Of a stretch of DNA of 59,975 nucleotides, positions 48,844 to 58,271 are shown in pieces; position 1 is the first letter of the stretch; each line of letters begins with the position of its first letter. Origin of the DNA: Ramicandelaber brevisporus. Its lineage: Eukaryota; Kickxellomycota; Ramicandelaberales; Ramicandelaberaceae. Below the pieces are notes generated by a model. The model was not told the origin of the DNA. It was given only the letters and a program-made list of their open reading frames with translations, and made no database searches. The position numbers and the translations under genes are program-made. The DNA lies in contig MU602730.1 of the NCBI GenBank assembly GCA_025201865.1, forward strand, positions 1-59,975, in the 5' to 3' direction.

Positions 48844-49758
48844 ATGAACTCGACTGCCGCTGCTGCCCATCTAGGCGCAGCCTTCCCAGATCCACCGGCA
48901 TATGCACGCGAGTTCACTTCATCTAACATCCGCAAGGCTGCCTTACAGCGGAATCCAGCTGCAGCCAAGAAGATACTCACACCAATTTCAGCAGCAACAA
49001 CAACAGCAATAACAACTACGACAGCAACAACGCAAAGTGACGAGCTCACGCCTGAGCAGATAGCGCAGCTACTCGAGGTTATTCGCAAACACGACGAAGA
49101 TGGTGACAACAGCGAACAAAGCGACAATGCATCAGCCAGCCTGAGGTTTTTACAACCACCCAAATTGCCAAGTGGCGAGCAATACAGCATGTTTGGACAA
49201 GGATGGAGCCTGAGCAGTGAACTGCCTACATTGGAGAGTATGGGAATAAAACAGCTGTTTAGTCCAAGTGGAGAGAATATAGACAGACAATCAGAGCTGA
49301 GAAAACTCAATCGATCGCTTGTGTTCTTATTCTTGGAGCTGCTTGAGGATATGTCAACCAATTCAGCTAGCTTTCAAAATGGAATTGAAAGAATTAGAAT
49401 AATACTCATTAATATGCATCATTTGATCAATGAAAGCAGACGCCAGCAGGCACTGGAAACTCTCGACTTATTATTGAGCAATCAACAGATACATGTTAAG
49501 GAGTCCATCAGCGACGTGGAGAAGGCTGAAGTTGCCGCTAAGAATGCATTAACCACAGCTGTGCAAAGTATCTCTCAGACGAGACAGCGCGCTGAGCAAG
49601 TGCTGGAAAACACTTCCTTCATGCTGGAACAACGACAGCCGCAGTCGACAGCAGAATCACGTCAAGAATCATCAGCTGAAATCAAGAAATCGTACCCAAG
49701 CGTCGTTGCAGCAATTAGACAGTCGGGCAAACAGGCTATAGCTTCTTTTTCAGCTTAA
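48844..49758 (+). CDS. MED7: Mediator complex subunit Med7
   Basis: 304 residues. The N-terminus has FPDPPAYAREFTSSNI, typical of Med7 (FPPPPxYYxxFT). A Thr/Ala spacer separates it from LPTLESMGIKQLF and the hallmark ELRKLNRSLVFLFLELLEDM, NGIERIRIILINMHHLINES and RRQQALETLDLLL helices. Med7 is an essential subunit of the middle module, pairing with Med21 and Med31. Size is slightly above usual because of the Thr/Ala and acidic insertions. It converges on TFG1 with only 54 bp between stops. Confidence 0.95.
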   Translation: MNSTAAAAHLGAAFPDPPAYAREFTSSNIRKAALQRNPAAAKKILTPISAATTTAITTTTATTQSDELTPEQIAQLLEVIRKHDEDGDNSEQSDNASASLRFLQPPKLPSGEQYSMFGQGWSLSSELPTLESMGIKQLFSPSGENIDRQSELRKLNRSLVFLFLELLEDMSTNSASFQNGIERIRIILINMHHLINESRRQQALETLDLLLSNQQIHVKESISDVEKAEVAAKNALTTAVQSISQTRQRAEQVLENTSFMLEQRQPQSTAESRQESSAEIKKSYPSVVAAIRQSGKQAIASFSA

Positions 49759-49812
49759 ATTAGTAAATAAATAAATAATTAATTCATAATTAACTAATTA
49801 ATTAAAAGTGGT
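49759..49812. terminator. Shared AT-rich 3' region of MED7 and TFG1
   Basis: 54 bp between two stop codons. It has overlapping AATAAA signals (about 49766 and 49770) on the plus strand and an inverted repeat of TAATTAATT-type words (about 49776-49805). Both transcripts must end here or overlap, since there is no other space. Confidence 0.6.
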
Positions 49813-52086
49813 TCATTTAAGCTTAAATGTATTTCCTTCCTTAGTGGCAATACTTCCAATAAGCTTGAGAGTAAAGTTCTTATTTTCCGGGCTCGATTTA
49901 ATAAATCCACCGAATGCCTTGACAACATCCGTGATTGTAAACTGCCCATTCTTGGCAAGTGCAGCAATGTCTTCGGCAGTCGGCGCTCTATATGTCCGAG
50001 CCGGCAGCGCACCACCGCCTTCATTGGGCTTGGTGCGCTTGGCCGAGTCTGGACCTGGCTGTGGGGATGTCGATGTGGTATCGAGTCGTCGCTTGAGAGT
50101 GGCCGATGGCCCAGTTGGCGTGCCCGGAGATGCCTCGCGAGATGACGCTGGCGGAGACATGCCGCCAGTGGAGCGCTGAGAAGTGCGGCCAGGAGGAGCT
50201 GGACTTGCCTGGCGGGAAGATACTGCGCTACTAGCCGTAGGCTGAGAGGATGCAGCTTTGGATGTGCTAACCGCAGGTGCAATTTTACGACTGGCAGCCT
50301 TGCTTGTGGAAGACGTGTCAGGCTGAGGCGAGCGATTGTTGTCATTTTGAGATGGTTTGCCTTCTTCATTCTCGTTAGCCTCGCCATTCTCCTCCTCTTC
50401 TTCCTCCTCATCAGACGACAGATAAGGATTATGGACGCGCTCATCATCAGAATCACCAGTGCCGTAAAGATTGCCATCAGTTTCACGTAGGAAACCCTTC
50501 AAGCTACGCCCAGTATCATTCAATTTAGGCTTTTTAGAGACAACACTATTAAAGTTGTCATCTTCTAAAATACCATCACCAAAGTCAGGAATAGAAAACT
50601 CATCATTATCAATATCAGATAAATCCCCGCCAACAGTATCATGTTCCAAATCAGCAAATAGGCTTCCATATGTTTTTCTAATTTTCTGGCCAGAGTACTG
50701 ATCCAGAGCTACATCTCCATCATAGCCTTCTCCTTCCTCATCATCTTGGAAATTTTCATCGTAATCTAACTCATCTGCATCACTATCTGCTCCTCTGTTT
50801 TCATCATCATCCTCATTCTTCACACGCTTGGAACGCTTGCTTTCAGAGGATGTGGATTCTTTCACTTTTCGTTTACTCTTCTTTTCACTGCCATCTGCAT
50901 CGCCGCCATTGTTTTCTTCATTTAATTTTCTGGTACGTTCCTTAATGATATTCCAGCGATGCAATTCATTCTTCTGCACATCAATCATAGTCTGCTCAGC
51001 CTGCTCCAATGACATTACTCTATCTTGAAGAGGCTTTGAGGCAAACTTAAACCATTTGTCAACTGGGATAACCTTCATGTGGTCTCCAATGTTAATGAAT
51101 ATCATGTGGTGGTCAGTTTGCCCTCCGGCCAATGTTCCCTCATAGCATTCCTTGCCTCTATAATCCTCAATTAGCCATGGATATCTCTCTTCCTCTGCCA
51201 GTCTGCGTGCTTCCTCTGATGCATAGAACACTTGCTTAGTCTTTGGCGCTGCTGTTACTTTTTTGCGTTCTCGATTTACTCCAGGTGCAATTTTACTCTT
51301 ATCTGCCAATGACTGAATCGCTCCTCCAATCACTCTCTCTTTATTCTCCTCATTATTCTTGCCATCAGCCTTACCTTCCTCATCGTCATTTTCATCCATA
51401 TCATCATCGTCGTTATTACTATTGTTGATGTTATCCAATTTAGCTTGCTTTATAGCGTCAATAGCTTCACCAGATTGGGTTCCTCGCTTGTAATATCTAC
51501 TGCGTCTAGCCAATCTAGTAGGCTGCTCAAACTGAGTCAAATCTCCTTTGTTGTCCTTAAACTTCATCACGTGGTGCAATCCATATCCATTCCCAATGCT
51601 GTTAATTCCTGCCCTTAATTGGATCACTTTGCTTGGCTTCACACTCGGCACACTATTACCAGCTAATGAACCTCGGTTAACACTCGGTGCCTTACTAGCC
51701 AATGACGCTCTTGCTGACGCAGCAGCAGCAGCCATGGCGGCCTGACGTGCCTGCAGCACTGCTGGTGAAGGTGACGGTCTAATGCTCGACGACGGCATCA
51801 CAAATGATGGAACCTGCGGTGGCCGTGGTCTAAACATTCGAGGCTGTGGCGGTCGAGGATGTTGCTGTTGGTGTGGTGGATGCGGTGGACGCGCTCCCGG
51901 CGCAAGATGCGGAAGCGGGGGTCTCGGAAACCCTGCAGCTGGCCGACCAGTGGCCATCATCTGAGGTCTGCCAAGCGGTGGACGTGGAACGGGAGTCATC
52001 CCTTGTGGTCGCACCACTCCAGTCATCTGCTGTTGCTGCTGCTGTTGCTGCAGCTGCTGCCCGGGCAGTTGAGGTCGCTGTTGCAT
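49813..52086 (-). CDS. TFG1: TFIIF alpha subunit (Tfg1/RAP74)
   Basis: 757 residues. After a 140-residue Gln/Pro/Arg-rich N-terminus, the TFIIF dimerisation region spans about 150-400: VIQLRAGINSIGNGYGLHHV, LARRSRYYKRGTQ, the central YPWLIEDYRGKECYEGTLAG, MIFINIGDHMKVIPVDKWFKF and NIIKERTRKLNEE. A highly charged middle with acidic and Ser blocks follows. The last 65 residues form the C-terminal winged helix (FTITDVVKAFGGFI, TLKLIGSIA). TFIIF accompanies Pol II into the pre-initiation complex and helps start-site selection. Domain order and size fit yeast Tfg1 (735). It is divergent from RRN7. Confidence 0.95.
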   Translation of the reverse strand: MQQRPQLPGQQLQQQQQQQQMTGVVRPQGMTPVPRPPLGRPQMMATGRPAAGFPRPPLPHLAPGARPPHPPHQQQHPRPPQPRMFRPRPPQVPSFVMPSSSIRPSPSPAVLQARQAAMAAAAASARASLASKAPSVNRGSLAGNSVPSVKPSKVIQLRAGINSIGNGYGLHHVMKFKDNKGDLTQFEQPTRLARRSRYYKRGTQSGEAIDAIKQAKLDNINNSNNDDDDMDENDDEEGKADGKNNEENKERVIGGAIQSLADKSKIAPGVNRERKKVTAAPKTKQVFYASEEARRLAEEERYPWLIEDYRGKECYEGTLAGGQTDHHMIFINIGDHMKVIPVDKWFKFASKPLQDRVMSLEQAEQTMIDVQKNELHRWNIIKERTRKLNEENNGGDADGSEKKSKRKVKESTSSESKRSKRVKNEDDDENRGADSDADELDYDENFQDDEEGEGYDGDVALDQYSGQKIRKTYGSLFADLEHDTVGGDLSDIDNDEFSIPDFGDGILEDDNFNSVVSKKPKLNDTGRSLKGFLRETDGNLYGTGDSDDERVHNPYLSSDEEEEEEENGEANENEEGKPSQNDNNRSPQPDTSSTSKAASRKIAPAVSTSKAASSQPTASSAVSSRQASPAPPGRTSQRSTGGMSPPASSREASPGTPTGPSATLKRRLDTTSTSPQPGPDSAKRTKPNEGGGALPARTYRAPTAEDIAALAKNGQFTITDVVKAFGGFIKSSPENKNFTLKLIGSIATKEGNTFKLK

Positions 52087-52283
52087 AGGATGCTGTCCTT
52101 GACACCGATTTGGTTAAGCTCAAGCTCGAAAAGACAACACCAACAACAAAAAGAATAAAAAAGTAGCGCAAAGAATCAGAAGACAGAAAACAGAAAGCAG
52201 AAAGCAGATCGAGAACGTGAGCGAGAAAGAGACCGAGAAACAGACCGAGAGATTGGTAAACAGCGCTTTGCACTGGGATAAAG
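52087..52283. promoter_or_regulatory. Divergent promoter of TFG1 (Pol II) and RRN7 (Pol I)
   Basis: 197 bp between start codons. The RRN7 side is almost pure purine with GAAAGCAGAAAGCAG and GAGACCGAGAAACAGACCGAGA repeats (about 52180-52252). The side near TFG1 holds an AACAACACCAAC stretch. A single bidirectional element could serve both. Confidence 0.55.
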
Positions 52284-54272
52284 ATGAGCAAGCGACAATG
52301 TGCGTATTGTCCTTCAAAGAGATTTCGTCGCACACGAGAAGGGTATTTAGTATGTGTGCTGTGTCATAAACAACAGGGTGGAGTTAGAGAAGAATTGGAG
52401 TTTGGAGGAGGCACTTATGATGCAAAAAGACAGCGCAGCCAGAGCAGTAAAGGATCTCGATTAAGACAATACAGAAGAGAACGTAGTGGCAGCAGACGAC
52501 ACCGTAAGAGTCAATTAACAAAGGATCAAACCATTTTTAGGCATGTAAAGACTATGCAGTATATATTGCAGAGACAAATTAGTGAATTGGTTACAAAACA
52601 TGGAGTTGCGCCTGAGCTTGGTGACGTATGTAGAGAGCTATGGGTTGCGTTTGTTATGACATTGGATCTACCAGGTGAGCCTCCAGAAAATGAAAATGAT
52701 AACGATTTGTCCAATACAAGTGGCGATGAATATGATCAGAGCAGTTTTAGTGAAAGTGAGCCTGAATTTAATATAAGTAGTAATAAAGTTCATATGAGAG
52801 ATAGAAACAAGAGTGGGAAACTAGCTAGCATTGGATTAGAGGAGCTCTCAGATGACGACGACGATGGTGATAGTAATGATAGCAATACAGATTCTAACTC
52901 TGATAATGAGTCTGATAATGGTTCTGATAATAATGAAGGACAAACTACAGATGCTGGTGAAGAAACTGATAATCAACAGGCATCAAGAGCATCAACAGGA
53001 GCAGCAGCAGCAACAACGCAGCAAACACCTCGTATTAAAAGAGAGTCAATTAAACTACAAAGCTATAAAGTTAGATTGCTTGGAATGCCAACTACATTGG
53101 CTATATTATATATTGGATTGTGGATATTGAGAGTTCCTGTTTTTATTGAGGATTTAAGATGCGCAGCACTGGATGGCCGCATCTCCTACCTACAGCCAAC
53201 TACATTTGTTCCATCTCGCTTAGTTAGACGTCTTGGTCATGGTCTTGGTGTAAGCTTGATTGAGAAAATTGTGGTTCCAACGGCTGATGAGCTTAATTCA
53301 ATTGTTTGCTCTTTGGTTAATAACTTTAAATATATTGATCGTAAGATTATTATGCCTACTGCGAACTTACCCCCAATATTGGTTAGATTGATTGCTGACT
53401 CTGGACTCCCACCGACTGTGTATATTCCTGCAATGAGACTTGCATCAATCACTGAATTTAACCCTTCAATTGGACTTACTCGATACACTCGGAGATGGAA
53501 TCTATCTCCTGAGGCTCACTGTGCTGCATTATTGCTGGTTACTATGAAAATGGTGTATGGGTTGGATTTTAGCTCTGATAATAATAATTCTGGTAATAGT
53601 CCTGATAATAGTCCTGATAATAGTCCAACTGATCATCAAAACGGACAGTTCACTGCTTCTACCGGATTGCCTTCCCATAATGAAGTGTATCTCTCTGTGC
53701 TACGTACCAAGCTCCGTGAACGAGTCTCGCTCTCATCATTGCCGGAATCCGTAGCTGAGCTGATGATTCAAGCTGATTTAAACCCAGACTTACTGGTTGA
53801 TCGCGTGTTCCCATTAATTGCTGCAAATCCAACCCGCGATCCAACTCGTAAGGAAATCATTCAAATCCTGCGTGGTTTGATTCATAACGTTGCCACATCC
53901 AGCAACACTCTCTTCAGCACTAACACCAGCACCAGAACCAGCACCAATACCACAGCGCATGAAGCTCCTGCTGAGTCACTCTCCAAGATGTTTGAGCAGT
54001 ATGCTGATGAGCAGTATAGCAAGATCCTGTCAAATGATGCGTCAGAGGAGCCGAGAGCTGAATCTGCCGGTAAAAGCTATTGGCTGGCACCGCTTGAGCC
54101 ATTTGCTCCAATGCCAACCCTTCCTCGCTCATATATGCTTATCCTGTTCAGGCTATCTGAAGTTGTAGCGGTTCGAGCAACATGGCTCCACTCGGCTGTC
54201 GTTCTTATGGAATCCGATCTTTTTAATAATAGTAAACGCTCAAAGCCATTCAACTATGGCCTAAGTAAATAA
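52284..54272 (+). CDS. RRN7: RNA polymerase I core-factor subunit Rrn7 (TAF1B)
   Basis: 662 residues. The N-terminal zinc ribbon is CAYCPSKRFRRTREGYLVCVLC (C6, C9, C24, C27), followed by a basic linker (RRERSGSRRHRKSQ) and a first cyclin-like region (FRHVKTMQYILQRQISELV). A long acidic Asn/Asp insertion near 140-240 precedes a second cyclin-like region (ALLLVTMKMVYGLDF). The arrangement matches Rrn7/TAF1B, the TFIIB-like factor that recruits Pol I to rDNA promoters with Rrn6 and Rrn11. Codon use is markedly A/T-ending compared with its neighbours. It converges on ETFA with a 38-bp gap. Confidence 0.88.
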   Translation: MSKRQCAYCPSKRFRRTREGYLVCVLCHKQQGGVREELEFGGGTYDAKRQRSQSSKGSRLRQYRRERSGSRRHRKSQLTKDQTIFRHVKTMQYILQRQISELVTKHGVAPELGDVCRELWVAFVMTLDLPGEPPENENDNDLSNTSGDEYDQSSFSESEPEFNISSNKVHMRDRNKSGKLASIGLEELSDDDDDGDSNDSNTDSNSDNESDNGSDNNEGQTTDAGEETDNQQASRASTGAAAATTQQTPRIKRESIKLQSYKVRLLGMPTTLAILYIGLWILRVPVFIEDLRCAALDGRISYLQPTTFVPSRLVRRLGHGLGVSLIEKIVVPTADELNSIVCSLVNNFKYIDRKIIMPTANLPPILVRLIADSGLPPTVYIPAMRLASITEFNPSIGLTRYTRRWNLSPEAHCAALLLVTMKMVYGLDFSSDNNNSGNSPDNSPDNSPTDHQNGQFTASTGLPSHNEVYLSVLRTKLRERVSLSSLPESVAELMIQADLNPDLLVDRVFPLIAANPTRDPTRKEIIQILRGLIHNVATSSNTLFSTNTSTRTSTNTTAHEAPAESLSKMFEQYADEQYSKILSNDASEEPRAESAGKSYWLAPLEPFAPMPTLPRSYMLILFRLSEVVAVRATWLHSAVVLMESDLFNNSKRSKPFNYGLSK

Positions 54273-54310
54273 AAAAAGTAAGCAAAGTTCAAACTCTTAG
54301 TTAAACCTCT
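54273..54310. terminator. 38-bp convergent 3' junction of RRN7 and ETFA
   Basis: Stop codons of the two genes are only 38 bases apart. AATAAAAAAAGTAAG directly follows the RRN7 stop. The transcripts almost certainly overlap at their 3' ends. Confidence 0.6.
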
Positions 54311-55327
54311 TTATTTGGAAATCTTCTCGGTGAGCTCAGGAACAATCTTAAACAGATCGCCAACCAGACCATAATCGGCAATCTGGAAAATTGGAGCCTC
54401 AGCGTCCTTGTTGATGGCAACAATAACCTTGCTGTCCTTCATGCCGGCAACGTGCTGGATAGCACCCGAGATACCGATGGCAATGTAGAGCTCTGGAGCC
54501 ACAATCTTGCCAGTCTGGCCAACCTGGAGAGTGTTGTCACAGTATCCAGCATCAACTGCAGCGCGGCTAGCACCAGCTGCGGCACCCATCTTATCTGCGA
54601 GCTCGTAAATCAGATTAAAGCCCTCAGCACTCTTCACAGCGCGGCCACCGCTGACGACACGCTTGGCACTTGCGAGCTCTGGACGGTCGCTCTTGCTGAT
54701 TTCCTCCTTGATCCACTGAGTTGGAGTGGACAGTCCGTCGGTAGTCGCAGCTGGGGCGGAGTCAATGGCAGCCTCACCAGCACCAGATGTTGGCTGGAAA
54801 GCAGTGGTACGAACAGTGAGAAGCTTCAGGGCATCGGCCGACTGCACGGTAGCAACGGCATTGCCGGCGTAGATTGGGCGAACAAAGGTGTCCTCGGACA
54901 CAATCTCCGTTACATCCGAAACTGGGGCAACGTCGAGAAGGGCCGCAGCGCGTGGAAGCACATTCTTACCGAACGCAGTGTGTGGGGCAACGACATGCGA
55001 CAAGCCTTGCTCGGCCTTGGCAACACGGGCAAGGAGAGTGGCAGTGGACTCGGCAACGCCGTGGGCAAGGGCATCGTTCTTGGCCACCAGCACCTTGCTC
55101 ACGCCAGGCAGCTTGCTCACCTGAGATGACACAGAGTCGGTGGAGGCATCAGCGCCACCAGCAACGAGAGCAGAAACGGGACCGCCGATTTTGGACGCAG
55201 CGGCCAAAGCGTTCAGAGTGGAGGCTGCAATAGCGCCATCTTTGTGCTCAACGAGCACCAGGGTCGACGCGGCGCGCTGGACAACGCGGGATGAGGAGAA
55301 GCGCTTGAACGAGGCTGCTGCGAGCAT
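54311..55327 (-). CDS. ETFA: Electron transfer flavoprotein alpha subunit (mitochondrial)
   Basis: 338 residues from the ATG at 55327; the frame runs to a GTG at 55375, but [20 protein letters not shown] is a clear presequence. The N-terminal domain starts [11 protein letters not shown]. The C-terminal FAD-binding domain has [68 protein letters not shown] and [16 protein letters not shown], all ETF-alpha signatures. ETF passes electrons from acyl-CoA dehydrogenases to ETF-ubiquinone oxidoreductase. Size and order fit the family (about 333). Codons are strongly C/G-ending, as in highly expressed genes. Confidence 0.97.
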   Translation of the reverse strand: MLAAASFKRFSSSRVVQRAASTLVLVEHKDGAIAASTLNALAAASKIGGPVSALVAGGADASTDSVSSQVSKLPGVSKVLVAKNDALAHGVAESTATLLARVAKAEQGLSHVVAPHTAFGKNVLPRAAALLDVAPVSDVTEIVSEDTFVRPIYAGNAVATVQSADALKLLTVRTTAFQPTSGAGEAAIDSAPAATTDGLSTPTQWIKEEISKSDRPELASAKRVVSGGRAVKSAEGFNLIYELADKMGAAAGASRAAVDAGYCDNTLQVGQTGKIVAPELYIAIGISGAIQHVAGMKDSKVIVAINKDAEAPIFQIADYGLVGDLFKIVPELTEKISK

Positions 55328-55987
55328 CTTTGCTGGTGTATATGTGAAAAAGTTTGGGTGGTTGAAGATTTGCACAAACGGAACTTGAAGCCGGTCGCTT
55401 TCGGACTTTTTGGCGAGAAATGCTAGAGCGTCCGTTGTCAGATTCGATGCCGCTGATCATGTGTTTGAATGCAATCGAATGCGGTCGAACATGGTCTAAT
55501 GCAGGGTGAATGTCGGTGAAAGTGGCTATAGTTGAGTCTTTTTCCTCGAGCATAGCCATCACTTGTGAACAATCGTTGAGATGAACAAACAAGTGTGTTG
55601 ATGGAGCATATCAGCAGTGATATCACGCCACAAATAGCAGATGGCAAATGGCAAATAGCAGATGGCAAATGACGAACAAAGAGTGCTGGATGTATATATA
55701 TGTGAGTACTAGATGCTGCTGTTGAGCCATGATCAGTGTACTGGAGGATATCTTTCAGTATCTAGCACTCATTCATGTATTAGTGTCCTGCTGTGCAAGT
55801 ATCTCTGTTTAAAACAGGCCGATTATTCCCCAAAAAAGTTTATTCAACATCTCCATTTTGAATGGCGAAAAAAAAATTGACCATAGTTTTGGCTGCTGCT
55901 GATCTGGTTCATCTCCATTAAGAAAAACACATAAAAACACACACAAACCGACGTATACAAAACAGCAGCTGAAGAACGCCGCCCAAT
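55328..55987. promoter_or_regulatory. Divergent promoter of ETFA and NOP7
   Basis: 660 bp. A 21-bp unit (AAATAGCAGATGGCAAATGGC) is tandemly duplicated at 55632-55673, next to a TATATATATG stretch (about 55692). The NOP7 leader ends in AAAAACACACACAAACCG-type sequence. Reading frames here are short and without motifs. Confidence 0.5.
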
Positions 55988-58003
55988 ATGGTCCAAAAGA
56001 AAAAGGGAAAGTCCGGAGCAGCAACCACGTACATCACTCGCAACCGCTGTCTGCGCAAGCTGCAGATCTCGCTGGCTGATTTCCGGCGGTTGTGCATCAT
56101 CAAGGGCATCTACCCCCGCGAGCCAAAGTCTCTCAAGAAGGTGTCTCGCGGCAACCGCACGCCACGCACGTACTACCATGCCAAGGACATTCGGTTCCTC
56201 TCACACGAGCCACTTCTGCAGAAGTTCCGCGAGAACAAAATCTTCCTGCGCAAGCTGAGCAAGGCGCGCGCAAAGCGGGATTCGACCAGAGTGAGCTCTC
56301 TCAAGGACAATGCTCGCCCTGACCTGAGCGTCGATCACATTGTGAAGGAGCGGTACCCAACCTTTATCGATGCTGTGCGCGACCTCGACGATGCCCTGTG
56401 CATGCTGTTCCTGTTTGCCATGATGCCGGTTGCCTCTGAGACTCGTCCATTGCAGGTGCCAGTGGTTGAGGCGTGCGCTCGTCTCAGCGCCGAGTTCCAG
56501 CACTATGTCGTTCAAAAGCGGGTTCTGCGCAAGACTTTTGTCTCAATCAAGGGCATCTACTATCAGGCCGACATCCACGGCCAGTCGGTTACTTGGCTGG
56601 TTCCACACAAGTTCCCACAGGCCATTCCAAGCGACGTCGACTTCCGTGTCATGCTGACATTCCTCGAGTTCTACCAGACTCTGGTTGGATTTGTGAACTT
56701 TAAGCTCTACAGCGATGCTGGTCTGGTCTACCCACCAACCATCGACGCTGCTCTTGAAGCGCACGGTGCCGATGCCGATGCCCTGCTTGTTACATCTCAG
56801 GACTCGGCTTCTTCATCTGCCTCTGCAGCCGCCGCCGCCGCAAGCACTGGAGCTGCCAACTCGGCCGCCGGAGCCAAGTTCTCCAAGGAACAGCTCAGCG
56901 ATATCGTTGAGAAGATTGGCCAGAAATCAAAGACCTCGACAACCGCTGGTGCTGGTGCTGCCGCCGATGATGATGATGCCGATAGCGATGATGAGCAGAA
57001 TGCCGATGGCAACGACGACGAGTTTGTATCTTATGACTCCAATGACCAAGACCAGCAGCTCCTTGATCTGGCTGCCATCCAGCGCGAGCACGACCGTGCG
57101 GCAGCTGCCAGCCGTCTGTTCGAGGGCAAGATTTTCTTCTTGTCGAGAGAAGTTCCACGCGAGTCTCTGTCCTTTGTCATCTACAGTCTTGGTGGCCGTG
57201 TTGGCTGGGATGAGACTGTTGCTGCCGGCTCCCCATTTGGACCAATGGACGCTCGTATCACCCACTACATCATCGATCGCCCCAGAGTGCCAAATGATGT
57301 CGCCAACATCAAGGGCCGTGTCTTCATTCAGCCACAATGGGTCTACGACACTTTGAATGCTCGTCGCCTGTTGGCAGCTTCTTCGTATGCTCCAGGTGCT
57401 CGCCTGCCAGCCCATCTGTCTCCATTTGTGCAGTACGCTCCAGGCGACTACGTGCCTGCCCAGGCTCGCGCCATGAGCGGTGAGCAGTTTGAGGGCACCA
57501 TGGAGGCCCCCGCTGAAGAGGCATTGCGCAAGTCCGCTCAAGAATCGGATGCTGAGGAGGACAATGACGAAGATGACGACGAGGAGGAAGTCATTGAAGG
57601 TGACAGCGATGACGACAGCGAGATTGACAGCGATGAGGATGAGGATGCCGCTGCCGTGTCCTCTGCCCGTCGTCGTCAGGCTGAGCTGGCGGCTGAGCGT
57701 GCTGGCGCTTCTTCCAACGTCGAGGGTGGCAAGCGCAAGAAGAGCCAAGAGCAACAGCAGGAGAGCATTAAGGCCAAGAAGGCCAAGACCCGCGCACAGA
57801 CTGACGTTGAGGTTGAGAACGCTAATATGAAGAAGGCCAAGCTGGCATTTGCATCAAACCGCCAGCGTAAAATGTACGAAAAGATTAGCAAGGCCGAGAC
57901 CGCCAAGACTCGCGAAAACGAGAGATTGGCAACTCGCCGTGCTGAACTGGATGCCGCTGCTGGCAAGCCACAGCGCACCACTAAGAAAACAAAGTCTAAA
58001 TAA
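55988..58003 (+). CDS. NOP7: Pescadillo/Nop7 ribosome biogenesis protein
   Basis: 671 residues. The N-terminal pescadillo domain (about 3-270) opens with GKSGAATTYITRNRCLRKLQ and continues FRRLCIIKGIYPREPK, TYYHAKDIRFLSHEPLL and VSIKGIYYQADIHGQ. An Ala/Ser/Asp linker follows (about 275-365). The BRCT domain is near 376-475 (LFEGKIFFLSREVPRESL, IYSLGGRVGWD, HYIIDRP, FIQPQWVYDTLN). The C-terminal third is acidic then Lys-rich and coiled (NRQRKMYEKISKAE). Nop7 forms the PeBoW complex with Erb1 and Ytm1 in 60S assembly. All parts fit; codon use is strongly biased, as expected for high expression. Confidence 0.96.
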   Translation: MVQKKKGKSGAATTYITRNRCLRKLQISLADFRRLCIIKGIYPREPKSLKKVSRGNRTPRTYYHAKDIRFLSHEPLLQKFRENKIFLRKLSKARAKRDSTRVSSLKDNARPDLSVDHIVKERYPTFIDAVRDLDDALCMLFLFAMMPVASETRPLQVPVVEACARLSAEFQHYVVQKRVLRKTFVSIKGIYYQADIHGQSVTWLVPHKFPQAIPSDVDFRVMLTFLEFYQTLVGFVNFKLYSDAGLVYPPTIDAALEAHGADADALLVTSQDSASSSASAAAAAASTGAANSAAGAKFSKEQLSDIVEKIGQKSKTSTTAGAGAAADDDDADSDDEQNADGNDDEFVSYDSNDQDQQLLDLAAIQREHDRAAAASRLFEGKIFFLSREVPRESLSFVIYSLGGRVGWDETVAAGSPFGPMDARITHYIIDRPRVPNDVANIKGRVFIQPQWVYDTLNARRLLAASSYAPGARLPAHLSPFVQYAPGDYVPAQARAMSGEQFEGTMEAPAEEALRKSAQESDAEEDNDEDDDEEEVIEGDSDDDSEIDSDEDEDAAAVSSARRRQAELAAERAGASSNVEGGKRKKSQEQQQESIKAKKAKTRAQTDVEVENANMKKAKLAFASNRQRKMYEKISKAETAKTRENERLATRRAELDAAAGKPQRTTKKTKSK

Positions 58004-58271
58004 TAACAGCGTTGTATGTCTTTAAATGTTGGTTCATCACTTCAATGCGCTCACTTCAATGTGCACACAATTACACCATCAATAACCCCTGTCTCTCTCT
58101 TTGTCTCTCTCTGCCTCTATGTCTCTCGTCAAACAGACAGACAGACAGAAGGACAGACCTACCATGCCCCCATTTGTGCAAGTGTCTCCTCTATTCATTT
58201 ATTTTCCTTATCTTTTTTCTGCTTTTGTTTCATTCATTCTTATTCCCTTTGACTAGAGGTGGCCATCACAG
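58004..58271. other. Intergenic between NOP7 and the second PEF gene
   Basis: 268 bp, very pyrimidine-rich (CTCTCTCTTTGTCTCTCTCTGCC; later TTTTCCTTATCTTTTTTCTGC), with an ACAGACAGACAGACAG run at about 58134-58149. It acts as the leader of the next gene; no gene of its own is seen. Confidence 0.45.

Noticed and set aside
49794-50486. 230-codon minus-strand frame over the TFG1 3' end
   Set aside because: Alternative frame of TFG1 with Leu/Arg/His composition; no motif.
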